A stretch of 64,000 bases of DNA from Kibdelosporangium banguiense (GCF_017876405.1 NZ_JAGINW010000001.1:11235203-11299202), one strand, 5' to 3'; positions 34,534-43,583 are shown, counted from the first letter of the stretch. Notes: generated from the letters alone by a model not told the origin. Made by a program: numbers and translations.

Positions 34534-35640
34534 ATGAACGACGCTTGGCACTACACGCCGGCAGGACAACCTCGGGCCCGGATGCTCAACATCCCCTTTG
34601 AGGGGCAGCCCGGCGCGCTCAACGCGATCACGGACGTGCCGGGCGTCGAGGTCGGCTACGTGACGCTGATCGAGGGCGACTCGATCCGCACTGGTGTCAC
34701 CGCGCTTCTGCCGCGTGGCAAGCAGAACGTCGGGGTGAGCTGCGCGTCGGGGTTTCACTCGTTCAACGGCAACGGCGAGATGACCGGATCGCATTGGCTG
34801 ATGGAGACCGGATCCCTGGCCTGGCCGGTACTGATCACCAATACCTTTGCTGTGGGCCCGTGCCACCGTGGTGTGCTCGACTGGGTCGCCCGGGAGCAGC
34901 CGGGAAAGACACCCTGGGATTTCCCGGTCGTCGGCGAGACCTATGACGGTTTTCTCAATGACATCAACCGCTCCTACGTCACCGCCGAGCATGCTGTTCA
35001 AGCGATCGACAACGCCGTGGGCGGGAGCATCGAGGAGGGCTCGGTCGGCGGCGGGACCGGAATGACCTGCTACGGCTTCAAAGGCGGCAACGGGACTGCC
35101 TCCCGGAAAGTTCGTTACGGCGGCGCCGACTACACAGTGGGCGCGTTCATCCAGGCGAACTTCGGGGCACGCGCGCAGCTGACCATTGCCGGACGTCCGG
35201 TCGGCAAGATGATGACCGACGACAGCCCGGCGGCCGAGACAGGATGGTCCCTGCCGCAGGGCGCCGGGTCTGCCATCGTGGTGATCGCGACCGACGCTCC
35301 GCTGCTCCCCCAGCAGTGTTCGGCGCTGGCGCGCCGGGCCACTCTCGGTCTCGGCCGGACCGGAACCACGGGCGCGCACTCGTCCGGCGACATCTTCCTG
35401 GCCTTCTCCACCGGGAATCCCGGCGCACTCGACAGCCCCGCGCAAGCCCAGGAGGAATCCCTGACCACCATGGAATTCGTTCCGTGGCCGGGGATCGAGC
35501 CGTTCCTGCAAGCAAGTGTCTACGCGGTCGAGGAAGCGGTGGTCAACGCCCTGGTCACCAACCAGACAATGGTCGGCCACATGGGCAACCGCTCCCCCGC
35601 CATCTCCCGTGAACGGCTCGTCGGGTTGTTCAGCGAGTGA
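34534..35640 (+). CDS. P1-family peptidase (DmpA/BapA-type aminopeptidase)
   Basis: A 368-aa self-processing N-terminal-nucleophile hydrolase. The signature stretches are GALNAITDVPGVEVGYVTL, SVGGGTGMTCYGFKGG and GAGSAIVVIATDAPL. In the family the precursor is cut before a Ser, which becomes the nucleophile; here the Gly-Ser pair in GAGSAIVV fits. No signal peptide is present. Members cleave D-amino-acid amides or beta-peptides. The gene follows a terminator hairpin, so it has its own promoter. Its stop overlaps an amidohydrolase remnant by 11 bp. Confidence 0.9.
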   Translation: MNDAWHYTPAGQPRARMLNIPFEGQPGALNAITDVPGVEVGYVTLIEGDSIRTGVTALLPRGKQNVGVSCASGFHSFNGNGEMTGSHWLMETGSLAWPVLITNTFAVGPCHRGVLDWVAREQPGKTPWDFPVVGETYDGFLNDINRSYVTAEHAVQAIDNAVGGSIEEGSVGGGTGMTCYGFKGGNGTASRKVRYGGADYTVGAFIQANFGARAQLTIAGRPVGKMMTDDSPAAETGWSLPQGAGSAIVVIATDAPLLPQQCSALARRATLGLGRTGTTGAHSSGDIFLAFSTGNPGALDSPAQAQEESLTTMEFVPWPGIEPFLQASVYAVEEAVVNALVTNQTMVGHMGNRSPAISRERLVGLFSE

Positions 35641-35809
35641 TCCTGGCGCCGTTGCGCCAGACCGCTGAGATCCCGCGCATGGCCGTGATGTCGCGGGTCG
35701 GGTCGCCGTCGACCAGCACGAGGTCGGCACGCAGCCCGGCCCGGATCCGGCCCCGGTCGGCGAATCCGTACAGCCCGGCCGGTGTGGCCGTGGCCGCGGT
35801 CCCAAACGG
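35630..35809 (-). pseudogene. Amidohydrolase C-terminal remnant
   Basis: 60 minus-strand codons ending in a stop at 35630-35632 read TAATATPAGLYGFADRGRIR, then AGLRADLVLVDGDPTRDI and a tail VWRNGARITR. This is the standard C-terminus of imidazolonepropionase-like metal-dependent amidohydrolases (ADLVLVDGDP and a final small beta domain). An in-frame TGA at 35810-35812 ends the similarity, and the catalytic barrel is missing. It is a truncated gene left by a deletion. About 90 bp of non-coding sequence follows, up to the response regulator gene. Confidence 0.7.
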
Positions 35810-35902
35810 TCACCCAATCAGCCGCATAAGCACCTGATCGACCTCGAAATGCGACAGCTCACTACCCCCAGGTATTGAACATGCGCTTTCACCGTACTCG
35901 TT

Positions 35903-36340
35903 TCAGCGGGGCAGCTTGACCACGGTGAGGAAGAAATCGTCGATCTGCCGGACCACCTCGATGAATCGGTCGAAATCCACCGGTTTGGTGATGTAGGCGT
36001 TGGCGTGCAGCTGATAGCTGCGCAGGATGTCCTCCTCGGCCTCCGAGGTGGTCAGCACGACCACCGGAATGGTGCGCAGATCCGGGCTCTGTTTGAGCTC
36101 CGCGAGCACTTCCTGGCCATTCTTGCGCGGCAGGTTCAGATCCAGCAGGATCAGCCCAGGCCTGGGCATGTTGCAGAACTGCCCCTCCTGGCGCACGAAC
36201 TGCATCGCCTCGACACCGTCGCTCACCACATGCAGCATGTTGCGGACCTTGTGGTACTCCAACGCTTCCCGGGTCATCAGCACGTCGCCTGGGTCGTCCT
36301 CGACGAGCAGGATGTCGATGGGCTTCATGGCTTCGGTCAT
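35903..36340 (-). CDS. Single-domain response regulator (Rcp1-like)
   Basis: A 145-aa receiver with no output domain. The acidic pair is LLVEDDPGD, the phosphoacceptor Asp67 lies in LILLDLNLPRKNG and the Lys in ITKPVDFD. The PRKNGQEVLAELK form is typical of Rcp1/CheY-like partners of phytochrome-like kinases. ATG 36340 overlaps the stop of the histidine kinase (ATGA). It probably relays phosphate within the upstream kinase system. Confidence 0.9.
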   Translation of the reverse strand: MTEAMKPIDILLVEDDPGDVLMTREALEYHKVRNMLHVVSDGVEAMQFVRQEGQFCNMPRPGLILLDLNLPRKNGQEVLAELKQSPDLRTIPVVVLTTSEAEEDILRSYQLHANAYITKPVDFDRFIEVVRQIDDFFLTVVKLPR

Positions 36341-37851
36341 GACTCCTCGGTTCTCTGCGGCAGCGTGAAGCGGAACGTGGTCCGGCCGGGCCCGCTGTCG
36401 GTGTCCAGCCAGATCCTGCCGCCGTGGTACTCGATGATCTTGCGTGCCATCGCCAGCCCGATCCCGGTGCCCGGATAGGCCGCGCGGGTGTGCAGCCGCT
36501 GGAAGATCACGAAGATCCGGTCGGCGTACTCGGGGTCGATGCCGATTCCGTTGTCGGTCACCGAGAACGTCCACTGCCCGGCGTCCAGGGCCGCTTTGAC
36601 GCGCACCGCGGGCGGCTCGTCGCCGCGGAACTTGATCGCGTTGCTGAGCAGGTTCTGGAACACCGTGGTGAGCAACGAGATCTCGCCGCGCACCACGGGC
36701 AGGCCGGTGAGCGTCACCTCCGCGCCGGTCTCCTCGATCACCTGCTCCAGATTGCCGATCGCGGCCCGCAGCGCCTCGCCGGTACTGACGTCGGTGAACT
36801 CGCCGGTCCCGCGGCCGACCCGGGAGAATGCGAGCAGGTCGTTGATCAGCACCTGCATCCGCCGGGCACCGTCCACAGCGAACTCGATGTACTGCTCGCC
36901 GCGCTCATCCAGCTGCCCTTGGTAGCGGTGCTGGATCAGCTGGCAGAAGCTGGTCACCTTGCGCAGCGGCTCCTGCAGGTCGTGGGACGCGACGTACGCG
37001 AACTGCTCGAGGTCCGAATTGGACCGTTGCAGCTCCTGGGTGCGTTCGTCGAGCAGCCGGTGGGCCCGGCGCAGCTCGCTGACCTCGTTGACGATGCGCT
37101 GGCGCATGGCTTCGACGTCCGCGGCCAGTTCGGCCAGTTCGTGCGGCCCTTCGCTGCCGACGATCCGGTGGTCGATGTCGGCTGTCGCGGCCTTGACCTC
37201 GTTGCCCAGCCGGAGGATCGGGGCCATGATCCGCCGCTGGAATCCCAGCGCCAGCAACACGAACAGCACGACCAGCAGCACGATGATCACGCCGATGACC
37301 ACACTGAGCAACCTCGCGGATTCGTTCAGCCGCTCGCGATCGCCCTCCCGGCCCGCCCGCAGGCTCGCGGACTGGGCGGTGAGCAACGTCCGTACGGCGT
37401 CGAACTGCGACTTGCCACTGTCCACAAGCGCCTGATCGACCGGCCGTGGTGCGGCAATCATCTCCTGGGCCGTCGCCTGCCAGACAGTCGCGCTGTTCAG
37501 CACACGAGTGAGCTCGTCGCCTGCCTGTGTGCCGTCGACCGCGCCGAGGCGCCGCAACTCCGCGACAGCTTTGTCCTGCTGTGCCCGGCCGTCGTCGAAC
37601 GGCGTGAGGAAATCCCGTTGCCCGGTCAGCAGATAGCCTCGCAGGCCGGTCTCCTGGTTGAGCAACGCGCTCGTCAGGTTCTGCGCCTCGATCAGCTCAG
37701 GGTCGATCTGGTCGACCACACGGGCCCGCGCGTCGGAAAGCTGGTTCAGCCCGATCACGCCACCGATGATCGCCGCGGCGAGCATGACCGACTCGACCAC
37801 GATCAGCGCTGCCATCCACCGCCGGATATGCCACCGGGGAACGGTCTTCAT
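36337..37851 (-). CDS. CHASE3-HAMP sensor histidine kinase
   Basis: A 504-aa membrane kinase. A first transmembrane helix (about 13-35) is followed by a CHASE3-like extracellular domain with LLNQETGLRGYLLTGQ, then a second helix (about 182-205), HAMP and a coiled coil (ERTQELQRSNSDLEQF). The HisKA motif is VASHDLQEPLRK with His290. The N box (NLLSNAIKF), G1 (DNGIGID) and G2 (GTGIGLAMARK) are intact. The start overlaps the phosphatase stop by ATGA, and the stop overlaps the receiver start, so three genes are co-translated. Confidence 0.93.
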   Translation of the reverse strand: MKTVPRWHIRRWMAALIVVESVMLAAAIIGGVIGLNQLSDARARVVDQIDPELIEAQNLTSALLNQETGLRGYLLTGQRDFLTPFDDGRAQQDKAVAELRRLGAVDGTQAGDELTRVLNSATVWQATAQEMIAAPRPVDQALVDSGKSQFDAVRTLLTAQSASLRAGREGDRERLNESARLLSVVIGVIIVLLVVLFVLLALGFQRRIMAPILRLGNEVKAATADIDHRIVGSEGPHELAELAADVEAMRQRIVNEVSELRRAHRLLDERTQELQRSNSDLEQFAYVASHDLQEPLRKVTSFCQLIQHRYQGQLDERGEQYIEFAVDGARRMQVLINDLLAFSRVGRGTGEFTDVSTGEALRAAIGNLEQVIEETGAEVTLTGLPVVRGEISLLTTVFQNLLSNAIKFRGDEPPAVRVKAALDAGQWTFSVTDNGIGIDPEYADRIFVIFQRLHTRAAYPGTGIGLAMARKIIEYHGGRIWLDTDSGPGRTTFRFTLPQRTEES

Positions 37852-39041
37852 CGGATCTCGCCGTGGCTCAACAGCGCCAGTGCGACATCGTCGTCGAGCG
37901 GGCCCTCATTGAGTTCCTCCACCGCCGCGATCAGCTTGTCGAGCACGACCCCAGGCCGTTGCCGCCAGCCCGGGTTCGCCCGCAGGTCGGCCATCAGCAG
38001 GTTTGCCATGTTCTCGTGGCCCAGCCGCTCGGTCTGGCCCTTGACCTTGCCCTCGAACACGCCGTCGGTGTAGAGCAGCAACGACCAGCCCGGGCGCAGG
38101 TCGACATCGACAGGTTCCCAGACGGCGTCCGGCATCAGGCCGAGCGGGACGCCGAGATTGTCCATCGGAAGCAGCCGTCCGGCGTCGCCCTCGATCAGCA
38201 GCGGTGGCGGATGACCGGCCAGCCGCATCCGCAACGAGCGGCGGTCCGGCCGGATGGTGATCGTGCAGAGCGTGACGAAGCTGTGGTTGATACGTTCGTG
38301 CAGCAGCACTTTCTCGACTGTCCGGAGCACCTCGCTGGTCGGCAACCCGGCCAGAACCAGGGAACGCCAGCCGATTCGCAACGCCACGCCGAGCGCGGCC
38401 TCGTCCGGCCCGTGCCCGCTGACGTCCCCGATGACCACTTCCACCGTGCCGTCCGGCAGCTCCGCGGCATCGTAGAAATCCCCGCCCAGCAACGATCCGT
38501 CCCGGCCGGGGCGGTAACGCGCGACCAGGTTCAGGTTCTCGTCACTGATCAGCGGCGCGGGCAGCAGGCCACGCTCCAGCCGGCGGTTCTCGTCGGCGAC
38601 CAGTTGCTGCTGAAGCAATTGACGCTCGGCCTCCTCGGCCCGTTTGCGTTCCCAGGCGTACCGCATTGCCTTGACCAGCAACAAACCGTCGACCTGGTCC
38701 TTGACCAAGTAATCCTGCGCCCCCGCAGCCACCGCGGCCACGCCGATGGCCTCGTCACGCTGCCCGGTCAGCACGACCACAGCGGTCTCCGGAGAGTGCT
38801 GTCTCAGCCGGGTCAGCGCGGTCAGCCCGACCGCGTCCGGCAACTGCAGGTCCAGCAGCACACAGTCGGCACGCAGCGGCGCGCTCACCGCGCTGGCCAG
38901 AGTGTCCACTCGGCGCACGACAATGTGTTCGGACAGGTCCGCCAGCAGCTCGGTAACGAGGAAGGCGTCGCCGTCGTCGTCCTCCACGAGCAGGACCCGC
39001 AGTGGCTGGCCTGTTCTCGGGGGTGCGCCCAGAACGTCCAC
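37848..39041 (-). CDS. Receiver-PP2C (SpoIIE/RsbU-type) phosphatase
   Basis: About 397 aa. The N-terminal receiver has LLVEDDDGD and Asp64 in VLLDLQLPDA. A coiled coil (ERKRAEEAERQLLQQQL) leads to a PPM phosphatase: LLPAPLI, LLGGDFYDA and VVIGDVSGHGPDEA hold the metal-binding aspartates, then LLLYTDGVFE. Such proteins dephosphorylate anti-sigma-factor antagonists and so switch on an alternative sigma factor. GTG 39041 has an AGGGAG site; ATG 39074 is an alternative start. It is the first gene of the operon with the CHASE3 kinase and the small receiver. Confidence 0.9.
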   Translation of the reverse strand: MDVLGAPPRTGQPLRVLLVEDDDGDAFLVTELLADLSEHIVVRRVDTLASAVSAPLRADCVLLDLQLPDAVGLTALTRLRQHSPETAVVVLTGQRDEAIGVAAVAAGAQDYLVKDQVDGLLLVKAMRYAWERKRAEEAERQLLQQQLVADENRRLERGLLPAPLISDENLNLVARYRPGRDGSLLGGDFYDAAELPDGTVEVVIGDVSGHGPDEAALGVALRIGWRSLVLAGLPTSEVLRTVEKVLLHERINHSFVTLCTITIRPDRRSLRMRLAGHPPPLLIEGDAGRLLPMDNLGVPLGLMPDAVWEPVDVDLRPGWSLLLYTDGVFEGKVKGQTERLGHENMANLLMADLRANPGWRQRPGVVLDKLIAAVEELNEGPLDDDVALALLSHGEIR

Positions 39042-39167
39042 ACGTCTCCCTAAGTGTGGCCGCCCGGCACGCATGCCGGTCGGACTCGGCGATGATCTCT
39101 CGGTGGCTGCTTTGTCTCAACCGGCGATCATCTTACGGTGGGGCCCAGAACGCCACACAATGCCGGG

Positions 39168-39206
39168 ATGGCCGACCCGGAGGGCAACGAGTTCGGTGTG
39201 CTCTAA
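39168..39206 (+). pseudogene. VOC-protein C-terminal remnant
   Basis: Thirteen codons, MADPEGNEFGVL plus stop, match the very common end of VOC-family proteins (MADPEGNEFCVL). No coherent VOC sequence is visible upstream in any frame. It appears to be the last fragment of a deleted gene and abuts the convergent DinB gene. Confidence 0.45.
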
Positions 39207-39703
39207 AGCAGGCCGCGGATGAACGCTGCCTGCCCGACGTGTTGCAGGTCGTCGGAGACGACACTGACCAGGCGCACGGCGAGCGTCACCGGCGGATCCC
39301 AGTTCTCGTCGACGATCCTCGTCAGGTCCTTGCTGGTAAGGCCTTTGACGTAGCCGATGGTCTGCTCGTGGGTCGCGTCGTAGTAGCCGGTGAGCAACTC
39401 CGCCGAGGCCTTGACCTGAGCGACTTTCCTGCTGTCCTGGCCGTATCCGATCTCCGAGTCGCCGAAGGGCAGATCGAAGCGGCCTGCCCAGCCCTGAGCC
39501 GTCCAGACCTGGGCGAAACCGGCCGCGCCGGCGACATGGTCGTCCTGGACCCGGGCCAGATGCCAGATCAGCCAGGCGATCGAGTTGGCCTCACCGTTGA
39601 TCCGGTACGCCAGTTCGTCCGCGGACAGACCTGCCACCGCGGCGTGCACTTCCTCCTGAATCCGGCCGAAGGCATCGACAAGAAGTCCCGCGCTCGTCGT
39701 CAT
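39203..39703 (-). CDS. DinB-like (DUF664) family protein
   Basis: A 166-aa helical protein. The triad-type histidines lie in LIWHLARVQDDHV and DDLQHVGQAAFIRGL, the hallmark of the DUF664/DinB metal site. It resembles mycothiol-dependent enzymes such as maleylpyruvate isomerase-like proteins, but is short. The stop touches the VOC remnant. A TetR gene lies 21 bp upstream and may be co-transcribed with it. Confidence 0.85.
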   Translation of the reverse strand: MTTSAGLLVDAFGRIQEEVHAAVAGLSADELAYRINGEANSIAWLIWHLARVQDDHVAGAAGFAQVWTAQGWAGRFDLPFGDSEIGYGQDSRKVAQVKASAELLTGYYDATHEQTIGYVKGLTSKDLTRIVDENWDPPVTLAVRLVSVVSDDLQHVGQAAFIRGLL

Positions 39704-39724
39704 ATCCGGACCCTACGCCGCCGT

Positions 39725-40378
39725 TCAAAGGCGGTGACGCAGCCTGGCCAGGTCGTCCTCGGTGAGCGGCGGCGCGGGCAGGCTGCTCGCGCCCGCCGGG
39801 CGCAGGCCGTCCAGGATGAACCCGAGCGTACGCTGCGAGACCTGCGGATACTCCGAGCCGCCGAACGCGATCGTGGCCTGCACAGCGGCCGACAGCACCA
39901 TCATGTCGCCGGCGTCGAAGTCCTCGCGCAGCTCACCGGCCTGCTTGGCGCGTTGCACCAGCTTGACCAGGTGCACGCCCATGGCTTCCTGGTTCTCCCG
40001 CAGCAACGCGGCCAGCCGGGCGGGCGGCGTGCCACGGGCCCAGCCGAGCGACTGGGTGAACCCGCCGGTGGTCAGCTCACACAGGCCTTTGTCGGCCGCG
40101 AGGTCGCGGATCGACTGCTTGAACAACCGTACGAAGGCTGCCCAGGCGTCGTCGGCCTCGCTGGCCTGCCGGGCCTGCTGCTCGGTCTCCCGGATCTTGG
40201 CCTGGTAGACCTCGTAGATCAGATCGTCCTTGTTGGCAAACCGCCGATAAACCGTGCCGACCCCTACTCCGGCGTGTCTGGCCACGTCAGCCAGGGTCGC
40301 GCCGAGCCCTTCCGCGGCGAAGACCTCGGCCGCGGCCCCGAGGACCCGGCGCAGATTGGTCTCGGCGTCGCGACGCAT
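39725..40378 (-). CDS. TetR-family regulator next to the amidoligase operon
   Basis: About 217 aa. The HTH is VLGAAAEVFAAEGLGATLADVARHAGVG and GTVYRRFANKDDLI. The ligand domain is Gln/Leu-rich. ATG 40378 and the in-frame GTG 40390 are both possible starts. It is divergent from the esterase/ATP-grasp/GCS2 operon, and an inverted repeat lies in the gap, so it is the best candidate regulator of that operon. Confidence 0.9.
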   Translation of the reverse strand: MRRDAETNLRRVLGAAAEVFAAEGLGATLADVARHAGVGVGTVYRRFANKDDLIYEVYQAKIRETEQQARQASEADDAWAAFVRLFKQSIRDLAADKGLCELTTGGFTQSLGWARGTPPARLAALLRENQEAMGVHLVKLVQRAKQAGELREDFDAGDMMVLSAAVQATIAFGGSEYPQVSQRTLGFILDGLRPAGASSLPAPPLTEDDLARLRHRL

Positions 40379-40396
40379 ACTAGGCGGCACGGCCTA

Positions 40397-40421
40397 ACGG
40401 TACCCGCTTTGGTGTACCACC
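40397..40421. promoter_or_regulatory. Inverted repeat in the TetR/operon gap
   Basis: GGTACCC at 40399-40405 and GGTGTACC at 40411-40418 form an imperfect inverted repeat about 20 bp upstream of the TetR start. It is a candidate TetR operator. The remaining gap to the esterase start (to 40546) shows no further strong palindrome. Confidence 0.4.
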
Positions 40422-40546
40422 GTGCGAACAGCTTTTCAGTACATTGTGGACGACAAAGTGGATCTCGTTGGCACGCGGGCCGAAACGATCTCCGGGTACG
40501 CGGCCCATCGGGAATTCACGCCGCCGCGCCGCGCCATGAGAGTGTG

Positions 40547-41596
40547 GTGTCCGTGCAGGAATCGACGGCAGACGAAACGACCGTCCAGGCAGGCCCGGTG
40601 GTCACCGAGGGTTCGGTGACGTTCCGGCTGCCCGACAGCGGCCCGGACGGCCAGGCGACGCTGAGTGGTGTGCGGTTGCTGCCGGCTCTTTCGCTGCCGA
40701 ACGCGCAACTGGAGTTCACCCACGCCGACGGCGTCTGGACGTTGCCGTTGTCCCGGCCGCCGGTGTGGCGGATGGAATACAGGCTGCAGCTGCGTCACCG
40801 TGACGGCGGTTTCGAGGAGATCTGCGATCCCGGCAACCCGCTTCGGGCACCGGGCGCTTTCGGGGACAAGTCGGTCGTGGAGTTCCCCGACTACCGCGCA
40901 CCCGCCTGGCTGGAGGCGTCCGGCGGAGACTATGCCGACGTGCCCGTCCCAGGGATTTCGGTCCGGTTGTGGTCGCCTGGTGAAGGCCCGATGCCGCTGC
41001 TGGTCGCCCACGACGGGCCGGAGTACGACCGGCTTGCCGGGCTGACCAGGTTCGCCGCGTCGTTCGAGATCAAGCACCGGGTCGCGTTGCTCCAACCAGG
41101 TGATCGTGACGACGAGTACTCCGGCAATCCCGCGCACGCCCGGATGCTCGCGCGCAGTGTCCTGCCGGCCATCCGCGCGTTGGTCCCGGTGATCAAACCC
41201 GTGGTCGGGATGGGTGCGAGCCTCGGCGCGCTGGGCATGCTGCACGCCCAGCGGCGCAGGCCGGGCCTGTTCGGCGGGCTGTTTCTGCAGTCCGGGTCCT
41301 TTTTCGACCGGCGGTTGGACCCGCAGGAGTCCGGGTACAGCCGCTACGGCAGGGTCACCCGGTTCGTCAGCGGGATCGTGCGGGGCACCACGCGCGGGCA
41401 GCCGGTCCCGGCCACCCTGACGTGCGGCCTGGCCGAGGAGAACCTGGCCAACAACCGTCAGATGGCCGCGGCCCTCGTCGCACTCGGATATCCGACAGGG
41501 CTGGTGGAGGTGCCGGACGCGCACAACTATGTGGGGTGGCGGGATGCGTTCGAGCCGGCGCTCACCGAGCTGCTGCGGACTGTCTGGGAGAGCTGA
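40547..41596 (+). CDS. Esterase (enterochelin esterase-like), operon gene 1
   Basis: About 349 aa. The first 110 residues look like an N-terminal immunoglobulin-like domain, as in Fes-type esterases (FRLPDSGPDGQATLSGV, WRMEYRLQLRHRDGG). The alpha/beta hydrolase follows, with the nucleophile Ser in GMGASLGALG and the His in VPDAHNYVGWRDAF. No signal peptide is seen. The start is uncertain: GTG 40544, 40547 and 40553 are in frame after a weak GAGAG site. It could cleave an ester or amide made by the ligases downstream, in the way Fes cleaves enterobactin. The next gene starts 2 nt after its stop. Confidence 0.8.
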   Translation: MSVQESTADETTVQAGPVVTEGSVTFRLPDSGPDGQATLSGVRLLPALSLPNAQLEFTHADGVWTLPLSRPPVWRMEYRLQLRHRDGGFEEICDPGNPLRAPGAFGDKSVVEFPDYRAPAWLEASGGDYADVPVPGISVRLWSPGEGPMPLLVAHDGPEYDRLAGLTRFAASFEIKHRVALLQPGDRDDEYSGNPAHARMLARSVLPAIRALVPVIKPVVGMGASLGALGMLHAQRRRPGLFGGLFLQSGSFFDRRLDPQESGYSRYGRVTRFVSGIVRGTTRGQPVPATLTCGLAEENLANNRQMAAALVALGYPTGLVEVPDAHNYVGWRDAFEPALTELLRTVWES

Positions 41597-41598
41597 CG

Positions 41599-42324
41599 TT
41601 GAGACGTGATCAGGTGGAGGTGGGCGGCGGCACGGTGATCGCGTACGGCCATTACGGCCGTCCGTTCCTGGTGTTCCCGTCCGAGCAGGGCCGGGCGTGG
41701 GACTGGGAGAGCAACGGGATGATCGACGCCGTCCGGCCGTTGCTGGACGACGGGCGGGTCAAGCTGTACTGCGTCGACTCCTACGACGGCGCCTCGTGGT
41801 CCAACCGGTCGATCCCGCTGGAGGAACGCGCCCGGCAACACGACGGGTACGAGTCCTGGGTGCTTGATCAGGTGCTTCCGATGATCCACGCTGACAGTGG
41901 CGGACCGCGGGAGGTGGCCACAATGGGATGCTCGTTGGGCGCGTTCCACTCGGTGCTGTTCAGCCTGCGACGGGCCGACCTCTTCCCGCTCGCGCTCGGC
42001 TTCTCCGGCAACTACGACGCGTCCTCCTGGCACGGCTGGGGAGAACGCGGCGACGCGCTGTACTTCGCCAACCCGGCCGACTTCGTGCCGAACCTCAACG
42101 GTGATCATCTCGACTGGCTGCGGTCGCGGCTGTCGATCCTGCTGGTCGTCGGCCAGGGCCAGTGGGAGGACACCACCGGCTCGCTGCCCTCCACCCGGCA
42201 CATGGCCGGCCTGTTGCAGGACAAGGGCCTGCGCTGCGAACTCGACGTCTGGGGTCACGACGTGCCGCACGACTGGCCGTCGTGGCGTAACCAGGTCGCC
42301 CACCATCTGCCCCGCTTCTGTTAG
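41599..42324 (+). CDS. Esterase-like alpha/beta hydrolase, operon gene 2
   Basis: A 241-aa hydrolase of the putative esterase group (PF00756-like). It starts at TTG 41599, 2 nt after the previous stop, with a GGAG site in that gene's end. Visible parts are YGHYGRPFLVFPSEQG at the N-terminus, a nucleophile elbow MGCSLGAFHS and a terminal WGHDVPHDWPSWRNQVAHH that supplies the His. It has no N-terminal accessory domain, unlike gene 1. The two hydrolases are neighbours but not close copies. Confidence 0.82.
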   Translation: MRRDQVEVGGGTVIAYGHYGRPFLVFPSEQGRAWDWESNGMIDAVRPLLDDGRVKLYCVDSYDGASWSNRSIPLEERARQHDGYESWVLDQVLPMIHADSGGPREVATMGCSLGAFHSVLFSLRRADLFPLALGFSGNYDASSWHGWGERGDALYFANPADFVPNLNGDHLDWLRSRLSILLVVGQGQWEDTTGSLPSTRHMAGLLQDKGLRCELDVWGHDVPHDWPSWRNQVAHHLPRFC

Positions 42325-42349
42325 CTGCCTGCCCAAGGAGGACGCGCGC

Positions 42350-43579
42350 ATGCCGGATCGCACGGAACATCTGCTGGGCCTGTTGCTGGGGACCGAGGAG
42401 GACTGGCCACGCGCGTTCGAGGAGCTGGTGCGACGGCTGGGGCCGGTGCGCGCCGGGAACACCGAACACACGCTGCGGACCGAGCGGATCACGATCGAGC
42501 CGTTCGACCTGCGTGCGAAACCGCGTTACGACTTGGTGATCGACCGGCTGGCGTACTGGTACTACGTGCCGCGCGAATGGCTGAAGAAGATCGCGTTGAT
42601 GGACGACGTGTACCTGCTCAACAGCCCGTTCACGTTCCAGTCGATGGAGAAGCACGCGGCGTACTGCGCGATGATGCGGCTCGGGCTGAAGGTGCCCTCG
42701 ACCTGGCTGGTGCCGTACAAGAACCCGGTCGATCACGCCAAATACGCCTACACAGCGTCGAAGTACAACCGGCCGTTCGATCTGGACGCGGTCGCCGAGC
42801 AGGTCGGCTATCCGCTGTTCATGAAGCCGTACGACGGCGGCGCGTGGCGGGGTGTGTCCCGGATCGGGGACGCGGACGCGCTGCACTCGGCCTACGACTC
42901 GTCCGGCGAGATGCTGATGCACCTGCAGGCCTCGGTCGAGGGCTACGACTCGTTCGCGCGGTCGCTGACCATCGGCCCGGACACCATGGTGATGCGGTTC
43001 CAGCCGGAGAAGCCGATGCACGAGCGATACGCCGTGCAGCACGGGTTTCTCTCCGAGCAGGCCGGGACCGAGGTGGTCACCATCTCCCGGCTGATCAACG
43101 CGTTCTTCCGCTGGGAGTTCAACTCCTGCGAGAGCCTGGTCGTCGGCTCCGAGGTCTACCCGATCGACTACGCCAACGCCTGCCCGGACATCTCGATCAC
43201 CTCGCTGCACTACTACTTCCCGTGGGCCATCGGGGCCCTGCTGAAGTGGTCGGTGTTCTGCGCGGTCACCGGCAGGCGCGCCCAGCTGGACCTGGACACC
43301 CGGCGGTACTTCGAGGTCGCCGACTCCGCCCTGGCCTACGACGAGAAGCTCGCGGAGTACCTCAAGCTGGCCGACGACTACTTCGACACCGCGCGCTACC
43401 ACGAGTTCTGCGCCACCTCTCTGTCCAGTGTGGACGACATGGTCCGCGACTGGGTATCCTCCCCCGACTTCGACGCCCTGCTGGTCGAAACCGTGCGGAC
43501 GACCTATCCACCGGCCGAGCACGAGAAGTTCATCGCGCATTTCCGCGGCCTGATCGGCCTGTGGATCCAAGGAGGCTGA
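42350..43579 (+). CDS. ATP-grasp ligase, operon gene 3
   Basis: A 409-aa ATP-grasp protein. The ATP lysine and glycine loop are in YPLFMKPYDGGAWRGVSRI, the adenine hinge is in the EMLMHLQASVEG region, and the metal-binding acidic residues are in EVYPIDYANACPD. ATP-grasp enzymes activate a carboxylate as an acyl phosphate and join it to an amine or thiol. The family shows no similarity I can see to D-Ala ligase or glutathione synthetase beyond the fold. AAGGAGG lies 8 nt before the start. The GCS2 gene follows after 4 bp. Confidence 0.85.
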   Translation: MPDRTEHLLGLLLGTEEDWPRAFEELVRRLGPVRAGNTEHTLRTERITIEPFDLRAKPRYDLVIDRLAYWYYVPREWLKKIALMDDVYLLNSPFTFQSMEKHAAYCAMMRLGLKVPSTWLVPYKNPVDHAKYAYTASKYNRPFDLDAVAEQVGYPLFMKPYDGGAWRGVSRIGDADALHSAYDSSGEMLMHLQASVEGYDSFARSLTIGPDTMVMRFQPEKPMHERYAVQHGFLSEQAGTEVVTISRLINAFFRWEFNSCESLVVGSEVYPIDYANACPDISITSLHYYFPWAIGALLKWSVFCAVTGRRAQLDLDTRRYFEVADSALAYDEKLAEYLKLADDYFDTARYHEFCATSLSSVDDMVRDWVSSPDFDALLVETVRTTYPPAEHEKFIAHFRGLIGLWIQGG

Positions 43580-43583
43580 GGCG

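Noticed and set aside
34489..35817. Minus-strand frame opposite the P1 peptidase
   Set aside because: Shadow frame. The only real minus-strand similarity in the area is the short amidohydrolase remnant in another frame.
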